From Bacteroidota bacterium (GTDB taxonomy: Bacteria; Bacteroidota; Ignavibacteria; UBA10030), in NCBI GenBank assembly GCA_026416125.1, contig JAOAFT010000021.1, positions 1-38,463 on the forward strand: DNA of 38,463 nt. Reading direction: 5' to 3'. The notes below the pieces were generated by a model. The model had not been told where the DNA came from, made no database searches, and saw nothing but the letters and a program-made list of their open reading frames with translations. A program made the position numbers and the translations under genes. This document shows positions 7,747-16,515 of the stretch, in pieces (within the stretch, counting starts at the first letter, position 1; each line of letters starts with the position of its first letter).

Positions 7747-8971
7747 ATTGTAGGACTTGTTTGAAAATGGTAATGGTTTTATCAATAATTTTGTCTGTGT
7801 GAGCAGTTGAAAGAAATGCTGGAAATTGCTGTATCCAAGGTAGTGCAATTCCTTTGTTGGAGCAGTGCTGAAGAAATTTCATGTAGTGTGAGTGTTGTGA
7901 AGATGATTCTGTGTTAGTGTCATTTCCAGTTTGGAATGAAAATATGGAACCAATACGATTGAATGTGAATGAATGTTGGAATTCGTATAGTATTTCGCGT
8001 ATACCGTTTTCGAGTTCTTGCCCACGAAGTTCAAGATGCTTGTAAATCATCTTGTTCGTAGCTAGTATTCGTAGTGTTTGGTAGCCAGCTGCGAGCGCAA
8101 TAATGTTGATCGGTTGAAGAGTGTAATATTTGTACATATGGTGTACTGAATCAGGTTCCATAATTGTTTGTTTACCCCCGAAAGCTGCAAGAGGATAACC
8201 ACCACCAATGATACCACCTAGAAGTGTTATGTCTGGGGTGACATTGTATAACCTTTGGATACCGCCAAGTGTAAGTCGGAAACCTGTGATCGATTCATCA
8301 AAAATGAGCACTGTGTGGTTAATGTTGCATAGTGCTCGAAGTTGTTGTATAAATGATTGTGAGTACAACGTGTAGTTCCTTGTGAGTGGCAAGAAAAGTA
8401 CAGCAGCTATCTTCCCTTGATGCTCATTGAATACTTCTTGGATTTTTTCGATGGTACAGTTCTCAGAGATAAAGATAAAAAGACCATGTTCAAATTGTAC
8501 TTTGTGTGTGTACTCGAATAATCCTATTTCGTCAATTACTAGTATTAAAGATCGGTCAGTATATATACGGGCAAGAGTAAGAGCTGAAGAGCAGGCTTCT
8601 GAAAGTGTACACGTGAATTGCAGCATTTCGATTGAGGGAATATACTTCGTGACAAGTTCAGCAAGTCGAAGCTCCAATTTTGTTGGATAACCAACACTAA
8701 AACCCTGTGGCGCAAGTTTACGCACCTCTTTTACTATTGCTGGATTAGCATGACCCAATATCAACGATCCGTTTCCACAGGTGTAATCGATGTATTTGTT
8801 GTTATCTTCATCCCAAATGTATGGGCCACTAGCTTTCTTTATGAAAAGGGGCGGATACAATGAGCTCCCATGAAAGAGAAAATGAGATTGACATATAATT
8901 TTCGAAGATTTGAGAAAGAGCTTTTGCGATTTTTTGGTTATACGTTTTGTTCGAAATAACCTTGTTTTCAT
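7745..8971 (-). CDS. GSA-aminotransferase-like (class III) protein lacking the PLP lysine
   Basis: The 408-residue protein follows the glutamate-1-semialdehyde 2,1-aminomutase (HemL) fold along its length: I-W-D-E-D-N-N-K-Y-I-D-Y near residue 52, L-I-L-G-H-A-N-P, P-T-K-L-E, L-I-F-D-E-S-I-T-G-F-R, and G-G-G-Y-P-L-A-A-F-G-G. The PLP-binding lysine in L-G-K-I-I-G-G-G is replaced by glycine (L-G-G-I-I-G-G-G, Gly253, codon 8213-8215). The phosphate-binding N-S-G-T-E-A is altered to C-T-L-S-E-A, and the C-Y-H-G-H region is missing. The protein should not do normal PLP transamination, although the frame is intact, suggesting a retained non-catalytic or altered role. The first 35 residues are unusually basic. 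It is the last gene of a three-gene - strand run, starting 2 bases after the glycosyltransferase stop. Confidence 0.82.
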   Translation of the reverse strand: MKTRLFRTKRITKKSQKLFLKSSKIICQSHFLFHGSSLYPPLFIKKASGPYIWDEDNNKYIDYTCGNGSLILGHANPAIVKEVRKLAPQGFSVGYPTKLELRLAELVTKYIPSIEMLQFTCTLSEACSSALTLARIYTDRSLILVIDEIGLFEYTHKVQFEHGLFIFISENCTIEKIQEVFNEHQGKIAAVLFLPLTRNYTLYSQSFIQQLRALCNINHTVLIFDESITGFRLTLGGIQRLYNVTPDITLLGGIIGGGYPLAAFGGKQTIMEPDSVHHMYKYYTLQPINIIALAAGYQTLRILATNKMIYKHLELRGQELENGIREILYEFQHSFTFNRIGSIFSFQTGNDTNTESSSQHSHYMKFLQHCSNKGIALPWIQQFPAFLSTAHTDKIIDKTITIFKQVLQ

Positions 8972-8973
8972 GA

Positions 8974-11397
8974 CTATAATCCTTTTTTAATTCGATATAT
9001 CGAGAGTCGAGCTTGTGTGTGAGATGAATCAATCTCTAAAGTCTTCTTGTAGAGTTTATATGCAGCAAGCGGCGCTCCTTGCTCTTCATAGAGTTGACCA
9101 AGGTAAAACCATCGATTACTGTTAGTTGGATCATAGGCAATGCTTTTTTCTCCATAATCGATTGCCTCGTTTGGAAGGCCAATTGTTTGGTATATATTGG
9201 CAAGTACTGAATCGATTCGTGAGTATTCGTGAAATGTGCGTGCGTGAGCAAGCGAGTCCCGTACACGGAGAATTCTGTGAAATGCTTGAACAAGGATGTT
9301 CGTTGATTCAAGAGAAGTTAATCGTTGAAGATAAAGTGTGTTGGGTGAGCCATTCTGAATACTCAAGTGAAGTGCCCACAGGAGTCCAATGAAATTTGCT
9401 GAATCAACAGAAAGGGCTTCGTTTAGTAATCGTTCTGCTTGGGTAGTATATCCGGTGTTTAAGTAAAACTGACTAATGCGAAACAACTCATCGGATGCAG
9501 CAACAGGGTTTTTCGCTTCCCGAGCGTTTTTGTATGACGTAAGTGTTTCTAGAAATGATCGAGCGAGCGGGATGTATGGTGATGCATGAGGAAATCGAGT
9601 TAGTATGCGAAAGTCTCGTTGTGCTAACGAATCATTTTGGGAGAATACATTAATGAGAAGCTTGTGAAAGTGCAAGTCTTCAGGAAATGGGTAATGATTC
9701 TTTAGTTCGTGTAGAGTATAGAGTGCAGTGGTATACTGTTCAGAGTGAATCGATTTCCGTAATGATCGATAGAGGCTATCAGCTGTACTTTGAGGATTCG
9801 ATTCCGGGAAAGGAAGGAGTGAAAGATTTCTATAGTGAATTTTGTATATACCAACTTGGCCGTGCGTTGCAATGAGTTCGTAAGAGCATCGTACACCCTC
9901 TGTGGTTTGAATTGCATACTCTGGCATTGTACCAACAACAAACGGTACTACAAGGAACTCTGCTTGATGCATTCGTATCGATGATTCAAAGATTGGTACA
10001 GGGACAGTTTTGGTAAGTACCAATAATTTTATATGTGGTGCGTACAAAGATACCTCTTTCGAGGGTGCAACAACGACCGTTCCTTGAGGGACATTTGCAG
10101 AAAACCACTTCCCGATTCGTTCCCATGGCTTGGAATAGTACGCAAAGCTTTCATAGGAAGTTCTCGCTACCCGTACTCTATCAGCACTTCTCAAGTAAGT
10201 AATGTTTGAACGGAGCATTTCGATCGTTGTGAAAACATTCGGAAGAAGTATCGTTACAAAGACTGTAAACCCAAAGTACCGATAAAATAATGATACTTTT
10301 CCTGCGTTGATGAGGTGTGAAAATCCTCTGATGCTGAACAAGAGAATGAGTGGGACGAGTGGAAATATAATACGAAAGTCGTACCTTGGTGTTGTTACAA
10401 CAATGCCGAGTGAAATAATAAAGAATAAAACTCGAACCTTGCCGGACGATGATTTCCACTCTTCGGTTAGTCCGATAAATATGAGTGGAACAAAAATGAA
10501 AGGAGAGTATACGCTGATTGTATCGATGATTGATAACAACAACTGAGTAAAGGACAAAGGCGCAAGTAGTACGTTCGTTGGAACGGTAAAGAAAACAACT
10601 CCTGCACATTGGAAAAGGTACTTTACTCCATTGTGAAGGATACGTTGCCATAGTTCTACAATGAAAGGCGCATCAGGTGGTGTATACTGGTGGATTAAGT
10701 ACGAAAAAATGGGCAACGCTGCAGAAGTACCCATTGAGGTATTGCGGAGAATAAGTAATCCGACAAGGAAGATTGTAAGAAGCAATACTGTTCCTGAATC
10801 ATACTTTTTGTTCTCAGAAAAAAGTACAATCGTAAGGGCGATGCTGAGAGCGTAACCGTACCAATGGAGGAGTGGGAGAAGGCTAACAAGTACAAAGAAT
10901 AACAATTTCTTTCTTCCTATCAGTGAACCACGAAAGTATGGTATGCTAACATAGAACACAAGCAAAAACACACTGATGAAGAGAAGTTCTGGTATTGCTT
11001 CTGTTGCGAAGAGTAAGGTTAGTGGTGAAAGAGCGAAAAGAGTTGTACTTGCAAAAGCAAGAGATTCTGATACAAAGTTTGTTAGTAGGAGGTAGAGAGA
11101 AACGATAGCACAGCATCCGAAGAAGAGCGTAAGTATTTTAGCTGTTATGAGCGAATGTGGGAATATCATGAATGATGGTGTAAGAATTATGGGGTACAAA
11201 GGTGTTTCTACAATTGTTGGAGAAGGAATTGGTTGCGTTTCATCAATGAACCCCTTTCCTTGGGCCAGGGCTGTTCCCCAGAGAACATTGAGAACACTGT
11301 CCTGATACAGAGTAAGATCGTTAAGGCGAATAAATCCTAACACAAAAAATGTTGTAGAGAGGAGAATAATACCTGCGAAACGTTTTGATGATGTCAT
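8974..11397 (-). CDS. GT39/ArnT-like membrane glycosyltransferase with C-terminal TPRs
   Basis: An 807-residue protein. Residues 1 to about 400 contain many hydrophobic helices. The first luminal loop includes L-Y-Q-D-S-V-L, the place where GT-C enzymes (PMT, ArnT and relatives) keep an acidic catalytic residue. A soluble part follows, and residues about 640-800 form TPR-like helical repeats with G-x-x-x-x-A and A-x-x-x-D-P/S signatures (for example I-G-L-P-N-E-A-I-D-Y and Y-L-G-Q-L-Y-E-E-Q-G). GT-C enzymes transfer sugars from polyprenyl-phosphate donors to lipids or proteins at the outer face of the inner membrane; the substrate cannot be read here. The start at 11397 has AAAGGGA 8 bases upstream, inside the end of the uracil-DNA glycosylase region. 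The GT family is inferred from topology and not from a strict motif. Confidence 0.72.
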   Translation of the reverse strand: MTSSKRFAGIILLSTTFFVLGFIRLNDLTLYQDSVLNVLWGTALAQGKGFIDETQPIPSPTIVETPLYPIILTPSFMIFPHSLITAKILTLFFGCCAIVSLYLLLTNFVSESLAFASTTLFALSPLTLLFATEAIPELLFISVFLLVFYVSIPYFRGSLIGRKKLLFFVLVSLLPLLHWYGYALSIALTIVLFSENKKYDSGTVLLLTIFLVGLLILRNTSMGTSAALPIFSYLIHQYTPPDAPFIVELWQRILHNGVKYLFQCAGVVFFTVPTNVLLAPLSFTQLLLSIIDTISVYSPFIFVPLIFIGLTEEWKSSSGKVRVLFFIISLGIVVTTPRYDFRIIFPLVPLILLFSIRGFSHLINAGKVSLFYRYFGFTVFVTILLPNVFTTIEMLRSNITYLRSADRVRVARTSYESFAYYSKPWERIGKWFSANVPQGTVVVAPSKEVSLYAPHIKLLVLTKTVPVPIFESSIRMHQAEFLVVPFVVGTMPEYAIQTTEGVRCSYELIATHGQVGIYKIHYRNLSLLPFPESNPQSTADSLYRSLRKSIHSEQYTTALYTLHELKNHYPFPEDLHFHKLLINVFSQNDSLAQRDFRILTRFPHASPYIPLARSFLETLTSYKNAREAKNPVAASDELFRISQFYLNTGYTTQAERLLNEALSVDSANFIGLLWALHLSIQNGSPNTLYLQRLTSLESTNILVQAFHRILRVRDSLAHARTFHEYSRIDSVLANIYQTIGLPNEAIDYGEKSIAYDPTNSNRWFYLGQLYEEQGAPLAAYKLYKKTLEIDSSHTQARLSIYRIKKGL

Positions 11398-11408
11398 AGT
11401 ATATCCCT

Positions 11409-12083
11409 TTACATTTGAGTTGCCACTTTGAAAATGTTATCAAACATTACTTCTGTCAATCGACCTGTAAATGTGTTTTGTTGACTCGGATGGTAGGAAC
11501 CGATGATTTTCAGTGTGTTTGTAAACGGTACGATCACCCCATGGTGAAATCTTGGTCGTTTCGTGTATGAAATAAGCTGAAGTTCTTTACAACATTCAAG
11601 TGTTGTATCGAAAGCAACTTTCCCAAGGCAGATAAGTGTTTTCTTCCTTGTAAGTAATTGGAGCTCTTCTTTGAGGTATTCACTGCAATTACGAAGTTCC
11701 TGTGGTGTTGGTTTGTTTTGTGGTGGTGCACAACGGCATACAGCAGTAATGAAACAATTGGTAACACGCAATCCATCAGTAGGTGAGATTGAATTTGGTT
11801 TGTTAGCAAGACCCGCTTTATAGAGCGCACGAAATAGCCAATCACCACTTCGGTCTCCGGTGAATAATCGCCCAGTTCTATTTGCACCGTGCGCACCAGG
11901 GGCTAATCCAATAACAATAATTTCAGCCTTAGGATCTCCGAATCCAGGGACCGGTTTTCCCCAATAGGTCCAATTATGGTATCGCTTTACCTTTTTCTCT
12001 GCAATATTCTTACACCACCTGCGAAGCCGAGTGCATCGAGTGCATTCAATAATTTTCGTTGTAAGTTCAGAAAAAGTTTTCAT
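11409..12083 (-). CDS. Family 5 (UDGb-type) uracil-DNA glycosylase
   Basis: A 224-residue protein with the family 5 signatures: G-L-A-P-G-A-H-G-A-N-R-T-G-R followed by F-T-G-D, and the C-terminal S-Y-H-P-S-Q-Q-N-T-F-T-G-R-L. Cys14, Cys17 and Cys24 plus a cysteine near C-R-C-A-P-P are placed to bind the iron-sulfur cluster of UDGa/UDGb enzymes. The motif A-P-G-A lacks the catalytic Asp/Glu of family 4, which is normal for family 5. The enzyme removes uracil and other deaminated bases such as hypoxanthine from DNA, starting base excision repair. It is the first gene of the - strand run ending at 7745 and is divergent from the esterase gene. The association with the glycosyltransferase is probably only positional. 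Confidence 0.92.
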   Translation of the reverse strand: MKTFSELTTKIIECTRCTRLRRWCKNIAEKKVKRYHNWTYWGKPVPGFGDPKAEIIVIGLAPGAHGANRTGRLFTGDRSGDWLFRALYKAGLANKPNSISPTDGLRVTNCFITAVCRCAPPQNKPTPQELRNCSEYLKEELQLLTRKKTLICLGKVAFDTTLECCKELQLISYTKRPRFHHGVIVPFTNTLKIIGSYHPSQQNTFTGRLTEVMFDNIFKVATQM

Positions 12084-12156
12084 ATTCTTACCGTTAGTAT
12101 AGTTTGTGAATAATGAAGAAGCAAGAGTTCTGTCAATTCTTTATGGAGATGCAGAT

Positions 12157-13086
12157 ATGGCATTCAGAATTCTAGTACAGTGTGTAGCAACGGTACTTTT
12201 TTATTCAGAATTCATTTTGGCTCAAACAACTGTTTTGAAAGTGTGGGAAACAACGATACCTAATTGCATTCGTCAGGTACACTATAACGAAGAACGGATT
12301 GTTACTGCATCGGGTGTACGGGTGAGGAATGTTGTTGAACCAATTATTACAGTTTATTTCCCTGAACAAAAACAACGGACAACGACAGCAATACTCGTTA
12401 TTCCTGGTGGAGGATACGCGTATATTACCGTTACAAAAGAGGGTGAAGCTGTTGCTCGATGGTTAAATGACAATGGTATTACAGCAGCTGTGTTAACGTA
12501 TCGTTTACCATCAGATTCCATTATGGAGAATAAAACAATCGGTCCACTACAGGATGCTCAGGAAGCGATTCGAATTATCCGAAGAAATGCCTACGCGTGG
12601 AATATTGATCAGCAGAAGATAGGGGTTTTGGGCTTTTCTGCTGGTGGACACTTAGCAGCAACACTCTCTACAAAATACGATGAGTCTATCTATCCCGTAG
12701 CCGATAGTACAAGTGCTCGTCCAAACTTTACAATTCTTGTATATCCTGTCATTTCAATGGAGCTATCAGTGACACATCGTGGCTCTCGCGAACGGTTACT
12801 TGGGCAAAATCCATCAGAGATTATAGTCAGACGTTATTCGGCAGAGTACAATGTTACACCATTTACACCACCGACCTTTTTAGTTCATGCTTTAGATGAT
12901 GATAGTGTTCCAGTTGAGAATAGTCTACGGTACTTTTCTGCTCTGCGGTTCAATAAAGTAACTGTTGAGATGCACATCTACCAACAGGGAGGACATGGAT
13001 TTGGATTAGCAACGCATCGCCAAAGTACAGAAGCAGACTGGACTCACGCCTGCCTTCGATGGCTAGAGATAAATGGCTGGAAATAA
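12157..13086 (+). CDS. Secreted alpha/beta hydrolase (acetyl-xylan-esterase/BD-FAE type)
   Basis: The protein has about 309 residues. The ATG at 12157 is chosen over a possible one at 12106 because it has GGAG 8 bases upstream and begins a clean signal peptide (to about residue 23, ending I-L-A-Q). The fold carries an oxyanion motif I-P-G-G-G-Y, the nucleophile elbow G-F-S-A-G-G-H (Ser161), an acidic motif H-A-L-D-D-D-S-V-P and the catalytic histidine G-G-H-G-F-G-L. This is the pattern of lipase/esterases that remove acetyl or feruloyl groups from carbohydrates (BD-FAE/Axe-like). It probably acts in the periplasm or outside the cell. It is alone on the + strand between two - strand operons, and its stop is 7 bases from the stop of the converging hydrolase. 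The exact substrate is unknown. Confidence 0.85.
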   Translation: MAFRILVQCVATVLFYSEFILAQTTVLKVWETTIPNCIRQVHYNEERIVTASGVRVRNVVEPIITVYFPEQKQRTTTAILVIPGGGYAYITVTKEGEAVARWLNDNGITAAVLTYRLPSDSIMENKTIGPLQDAQEAIRIIRRNAYAWNIDQQKIGVLGFSAGGHLAATLSTKYDESIYPVADSTSARPNFTILVYPVISMELSVTHRGSRERLLGQNPSEIIVRRYSAEYNVTPFTPPTFLVHALDDDSVPVENSLRYFSALRFNKVTVEMHIYQQGGHGFGLATHRQSTEADWTHACLRWLEINGWK

Positions 13087-13093
13087 GTATTGG

Positions 13094-13903
13094 TTACACT
13101 CCATGAAAATAGCGTTTAATAAAGGTGCCAACGATCTCAGTAAAATGTTCTGGTTCTTCTAGGTTGCACATGTGAGCTGAATTCGAAAAAACATGGAACT
13201 CTGAATTAGGGATATTTTTGTGCATAGTTTCCATAACGCATGGTGGTGAAAATCGATCGTGGTTTCCTGCAATGAGTAACGTTGGTACTGTGATGGAGGG
13301 AAGGAACTCTGTTGTATCAGTACGAGCGGCTAATGCTAGTTGAACACCACAAAACCCGAGTAGAGGTGTATTGAGGATCATTGACCGAATTCGATCGATG
13401 ATATGCGGATTTGTAGTGAACGTTGTAGGAGCAAAAAGTTTTTGGATAAATTCATCAGCAAATGGGGTAAGTCCTTCGTGCTTTACTCGTAGGATTGTTT
13501 GTGCCCGCTGAATTTTTGCTTGATTATTATCAGCTTCACTCTTTGTGTTGCTGAGAATAAGTCCGGCAATACGTTCTGGGTAACGTTGGAATGTCCGTAG
13601 CGCAATGTACCCGCCCATGGAAAGTCCACAAAGAACTGCAGTTGCTATTTTGAGGTAGTCTAGGAGTGCAATAAGATCGTCAACAAAGAGTTCAATGGTA
13701 TACTGCCCATCACCTACAGCACTTTTTCCTAAGCCGCGAACATCGTATGTAACCATTGTTACTTTCGATGAAAGTGCAGAAACTTGTGGTTCCCACATTT
13801 CGCTGCTAAATGGGAAGCCGTGGATGAATACTAGTGGGGGAGTTCTATTCTCGTTTTCATATAGTGTGTAGTTGATCATTGTATTATTAATTGTTGCCAC
13901 CAT
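13094..13903 (-). CDS. Alpha/beta hydrolase (3-oxoadipate enol-lactonase-like)
   Basis: From the ATG at 13903 the protein has about 269 residues. This start has a perfect AAGGAG 9 bases upstream and begins right at the first beta-strand (M-V-A-T-I-N); a start at 14023 would add 40 residues that read through the upstream gene. Motifs are the oxyanion loop F-I-H-G-F-P-F, the nucleophile C-G-L-S-M-G-G-Y, the acid I-A-G-N-H-D-R-F-S-P and the histidine S-N-S-A-H-M-C-N-L-E-E-P. This is the classic PcaD/haloperoxidase-like fold. The substrate cannot be told; no aromatic-degradation genes are nearby, so true enol-lactonase function is doubtful. It overlaps the upstream glycosyltransferase gene by 17 bases, indicating coupled translation. 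It is cytoplasmic, with no signal peptide. Confidence 0.85.
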   Translation of the reverse strand: MVATINNTMINYTLYENENRTPPLVFIHGFPFSSEMWEPQVSALSSKVTMVTYDVRGLGKSAVGDGQYTIELFVDDLIALLDYLKIATAVLCGLSMGGYIALRTFQRYPERIAGLILSNTKSEADNNQAKIQRAQTILRVKHEGLTPFADEFIQKLFAPTTFTTNPHIIDRIRSMILNTPLLGFCGVQLALAARTDTTEFLPSITVPTLLIAGNHDRFSPPCVMETMHKNIPNSEFHVFSNSAHMCNLEEPEHFTEIVGTFIKRYFHGV

Positions 13904-15071
13904 TTTCGAATTCTCCTTTGGAAGAAATGCGGCGGAGTACGTCAAGAAGGATGTACTTCGATGCATGAGGTTTTGCAAGTGTTTTCGATGCTTTCCGAGC
14001 AGTGTGTAATCGATGTGGTTCATCGAGTATTTGTTTCAGTTTAAAACCAACGGTTGAAGGATTATGAGCTTTCCAGGCTACACCATGTTCAACGAGAATA
14101 TCCGCGTTTCTCGTTTCCTGTCCAGGAATAGGGTTTACGATAATCATAGGTAACCGTTTTGCAAGAGCTTCCGAGGAAGTAAGTCCACCTGATTTTGAAA
14201 CAATGATGTCAGCAGCATCCATATACTCATCGACATTGGAAATAAATCCATGGCGTTGCACGTAGATGTTTTCAGGAAAGACCATGGATTCAATTGAGGT
14301 GAAGAGAGATGGATTTTTTCCGCATAGTATGATAAGTGTAAATTTCTTTCGAGGATAGAGTACGAGGAGATCGACAATAGCAGTAAGTACACTTACAATG
14401 TCTCCAGTACCAAAACCTCCAGACATTAACAGGATGGTAAAGTTGGTGAGCGGCAGAGCGAGATTTTTTCGAGCGTCTTGTTTCGAGCGTACTTTTGTAA
14501 ATTCTGGTACAAGTGGTATACCTGTTACAGAAATTGTTTCACGCTTCACCCCTTTTGCTGCAAGTTGCCATGCTGTTTCTTCACAAAAAACATAGTAGTG
14601 TTCGACAACAGGATGTATCCAAAGTTGATGTACGTCGAAATCAGTAGTTGCTGCGAAAAATCGATACTGGACATTCGTACCAAGGTTGTGTTGAAGTGCG
14701 AGAAATGGAAGGAAGTGTGTGCAAACGATAGCGTCTGGTTTTCGTTTGGAAAGGAACCGTTGATAGCGTTTATAATTAAAGTGATCAAAAAGTTGTACAA
14801 TCCACTGTTTTCTATACGGTCGCTTCTCTGTACGTTCATACATGTATCCCCAGAGTTCGGGAGCAGTATTTACAAGGTGTATGTATGTTTCGGAGTATAG
14901 ACGTTTAAACAAGGGTGATGTAAAGTCGAGAACATCATACTGTTCAATGTGGATAGGGATCTTCAGTTGTTGAGCAGTACGGTACAAACCTTCAGCAGCA
15001 CGGTTATGACCAGCTCCACCTGAACACGAAAGAATAAGGAGTGAAAATGTTTTAGCCACTGATTGTACCAT
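13887..15071 (-). CDS. MGDG-synthase-like glycosyltransferase (GT28, UgtP/MgdA type)
   Basis: The enzyme has about 394 residues from the ATG at 15071. An alternative ATG at 15119 would add 16 residues and overlap citrate synthase by 35 bases. The N-terminus has the acceptor-side motif S-C-S-G-G-A-G-H-N-R-A-A typical of monogalactosyldiacylglycerol synthases. The C-terminal donor domain has S-K-S-G-G-L-T-S-S-E-A-L and N-P-I-P-G-Q-E-T-R-N-A, which bind the UDP-sugar. Such enzymes move galactose or glucose from a UDP-sugar to diacylglycerol at the inner membrane face, making glycolipids. It lies between citrate synthase and an alpha/beta hydrolase, which overlaps its 3' end, so all three are probably one transcript. 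MurG is excluded by the motif set. The sugar specificity is not readable. Confidence 0.88.
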   Translation of the reverse strand: MVQSVAKTFSLLILSCSGGAGHNRAAEGLYRTAQQLKIPIHIEQYDVLDFTSPLFKRLYSETYIHLVNTAPELWGYMYERTEKRPYRKQWIVQLFDHFNYKRYQRFLSKRKPDAIVCTHFLPFLALQHNLGTNVQYRFFAATTDFDVHQLWIHPVVEHYYVFCEETAWQLAAKGVKRETISVTGIPLVPEFTKVRSKQDARKNLALPLTNFTILLMSGGFGTGDIVSVLTAIVDLLVLYPRKKFTLIILCGKNPSLFTSIESMVFPENIYVQRHGFISNVDEYMDAADIIVSKSGGLTSSEALAKRLPMIIVNPIPGQETRNADILVEHGVAWKAHNPSTVGFKLKQILDEPHRLHTARKASKTLAKPHASKYILLDVLRRISSKGEFENGGNN

Positions 15072-15084
15072 TTTCTGGTGTCTT

Positions 15085-16359
15085 CTAACGTTGGTTAATC
15101 GGGATATATGGTCGCTCATCGTACCCTACGTATACTTGTCGTGGGCGAGCGATTTTCTGCTCAGGGTCTGTGATGTGTTCATTCCATTGTGCGAGCCATC
15201 CAATCATTCGGCCAAGGGCAAAAAGTACGGTGAAAAAGTTTGTAGGAAATCCCATTGCTTGATAAATAAGGCCAGAGTAGAAGTCAACATTTGGGTAAAG
15301 GCGGCGTTTGATGAAGTACTCGTCTTCGAGAGCGATTTTTTCAAGTGCAAGTGCTATTTCTAATTTTGGGTTTTTGCCAGTGACTTCAAAAACCTCATAG
15401 GCAAGTTGTTTTATCACTCGCGCGCGTGGGTCGTAGTTTTTATAAACACGATGGCCAAATCCCATTAATCGACGTTTTCCTTCTTTTACTTCTTTTATAA
15501 ATGCAGGAACATTTTCGATTGTTCGGATTTCATCGAGCATCTTAAGAACCTCTTCATTAGCACCACCATGAAGTGGTCCCCAAAGGGCAGCTGTAGCACC
15601 AGCTGCTGCTGCGTATGGATTTGCAAGTGAACTTCCTATACAGCGCATGACATTGGTGCTACAGTTTTGTTCATGATCAGCATGGAGGATAAGAAGAACA
15701 CGCATTGCTCGTTCGAAAACGGGGTGTACAGTGGTTGTACCGAATGTCATTGCGAGAAAATTTCCTGAATAGGAGAGTTGGAGATTTGGTTCCTGGAAAG
15801 GTAAGCCTTTGGTGTGTCGAAAAATCATCGCACAGAGTGTAGGTGTGTGGCCCATTAATCGGTACACTTGTTTCATCCTGATTGTTGGATCGTGGATATT
15901 CTGTGATTCTGGATAGAGCGTTGATAATGCTCCGAGGAGACTCACAAGCATTCCCATGGGGTGGGATGATAAATCGAATCCTTTTAGAATTGTTGCAATA
16001 GACTCTGGGATGAAACATTCGCTCATAATGTTGCTTCGCCACTCGTCTAATTGATCTTTGGTTGGCAATTCGCCGTGAAAAATGAGATACGCAACTTCAA
16101 GAAACGAATGGGATTCTTCAGCTAATTGTTCTATAGGGTACCCACGGTAACGAAGAATGCCTTTATCACCGTCAATATAGGTAATCTTACTTTTCACGGA
16201 AGCGGTATTCATAAATGCGGGATCATATCCCATTATTCCAAAATCATCGTCATTCACCTTTATATTTCGAAGTTCCATTGTACGAATAGCACCATTTTCT
16301 ATTGGTATTGTGTACTGCTTTTGTGTACGTGAATCTGTGATTTGTAAAGAGTTTACCAT
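15085..16359 (-). CDS. gltA: Citrate synthase
   Basis: The protein has about 424 residues from the ATG at 16359. That start has AAGGAG about 10 bases upstream and is preferred over the ATG at 16392, which would add 11 residues. All core motifs of type II citrate synthase are present: I-L-R-Y-R-G-Y-P-I near residue 80, H-A-D-H-E-Q-N-C-S-T, G-P-L-H-G-G-A-N-E, the catalytic loop G-F-G-H-R-V-Y-K-N-Y-D-P-R, and the catalytic aspartate in N-V-D-F-Y-S-G. It condenses acetyl-CoA and oxaloacetate to citrate, the first step of the TCA cycle. There is no signal peptide. The length and the long C-terminal domain fit the bacterial hexameric class. It leads a three-gene - strand run; a promoter should lie in 16360-16500, but none matches well enough to mark. 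Confidence 0.96.
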   Translation of the reverse strand: MVNSLQITDSRTQKQYTIPIENGAIRTMELRNIKVNDDDFGIMGYDPAFMNTASVKSKITYIDGDKGILRYRGYPIEQLAEESHSFLEVAYLIFHGELPTKDQLDEWRSNIMSECFIPESIATILKGFDLSSHPMGMLVSLLGALSTLYPESQNIHDPTIRMKQVYRLMGHTPTLCAMIFRHTKGLPFQEPNLQLSYSGNFLAMTFGTTTVHPVFERAMRVLLILHADHEQNCSTNVMRCIGSSLANPYAAAAGATAALWGPLHGGANEEVLKMLDEIRTIENVPAFIKEVKEGKRRLMGFGHRVYKNYDPRARVIKQLAYEVFEVTGKNPKLEIALALEKIALEDEYFIKRRLYPNVDFYSGLIYQAMGFPTNFFTVLFALGRMIGWLAQWNEHITDPEQKIARPRQVYVGYDERPYIPINQR

Positions 16360-16503
16360 TGCAAACGATCTCCTTAAAATTATTTTGTTCATTTAGGAAA
16401 GCTATTTAATAATTAAGAATTTATTTCGCAAATCTCCACAAAAAAGATTATTGAATAAGTATCAGAATTTTTTCAGAAACTTTTTTTAACTCTATTTCGT
16501 TAT

Positions 16504-16511
16504 TATATTTG
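16504..16511 (+). promoter_or_regulatory. Possible TAnnTTTG-type -7 element before the small RNA
   Basis: TATATTTG at 16504-16511 fits the Bacteroidota -7 consensus TAnnTTTG exactly, with a T-run (16481-16487) at about the -33 distance. It sits just upstream of a strongly structured transcript that ends in a terminator. The other promoters in this window look sigma70-like, so this assignment is tentative. Confidence 0.4.
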
Positions 16512-16515
16512 ACAA

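Noticed and set aside
12106-12156. Upstream ATG for the esterase-like gene
   Set aside because: It would place 17 polar residues before a clear signal peptide; the ATG at 12157 has a good ribosome site.
13904-14023. Longer N-terminus for the alpha/beta hydrolase (ATG at 14023)
   Set aside because: The extra 40 residues come from reading the upstream glycosyltransferase gene in another frame; AAGGAG sits before the ATG at 13903.
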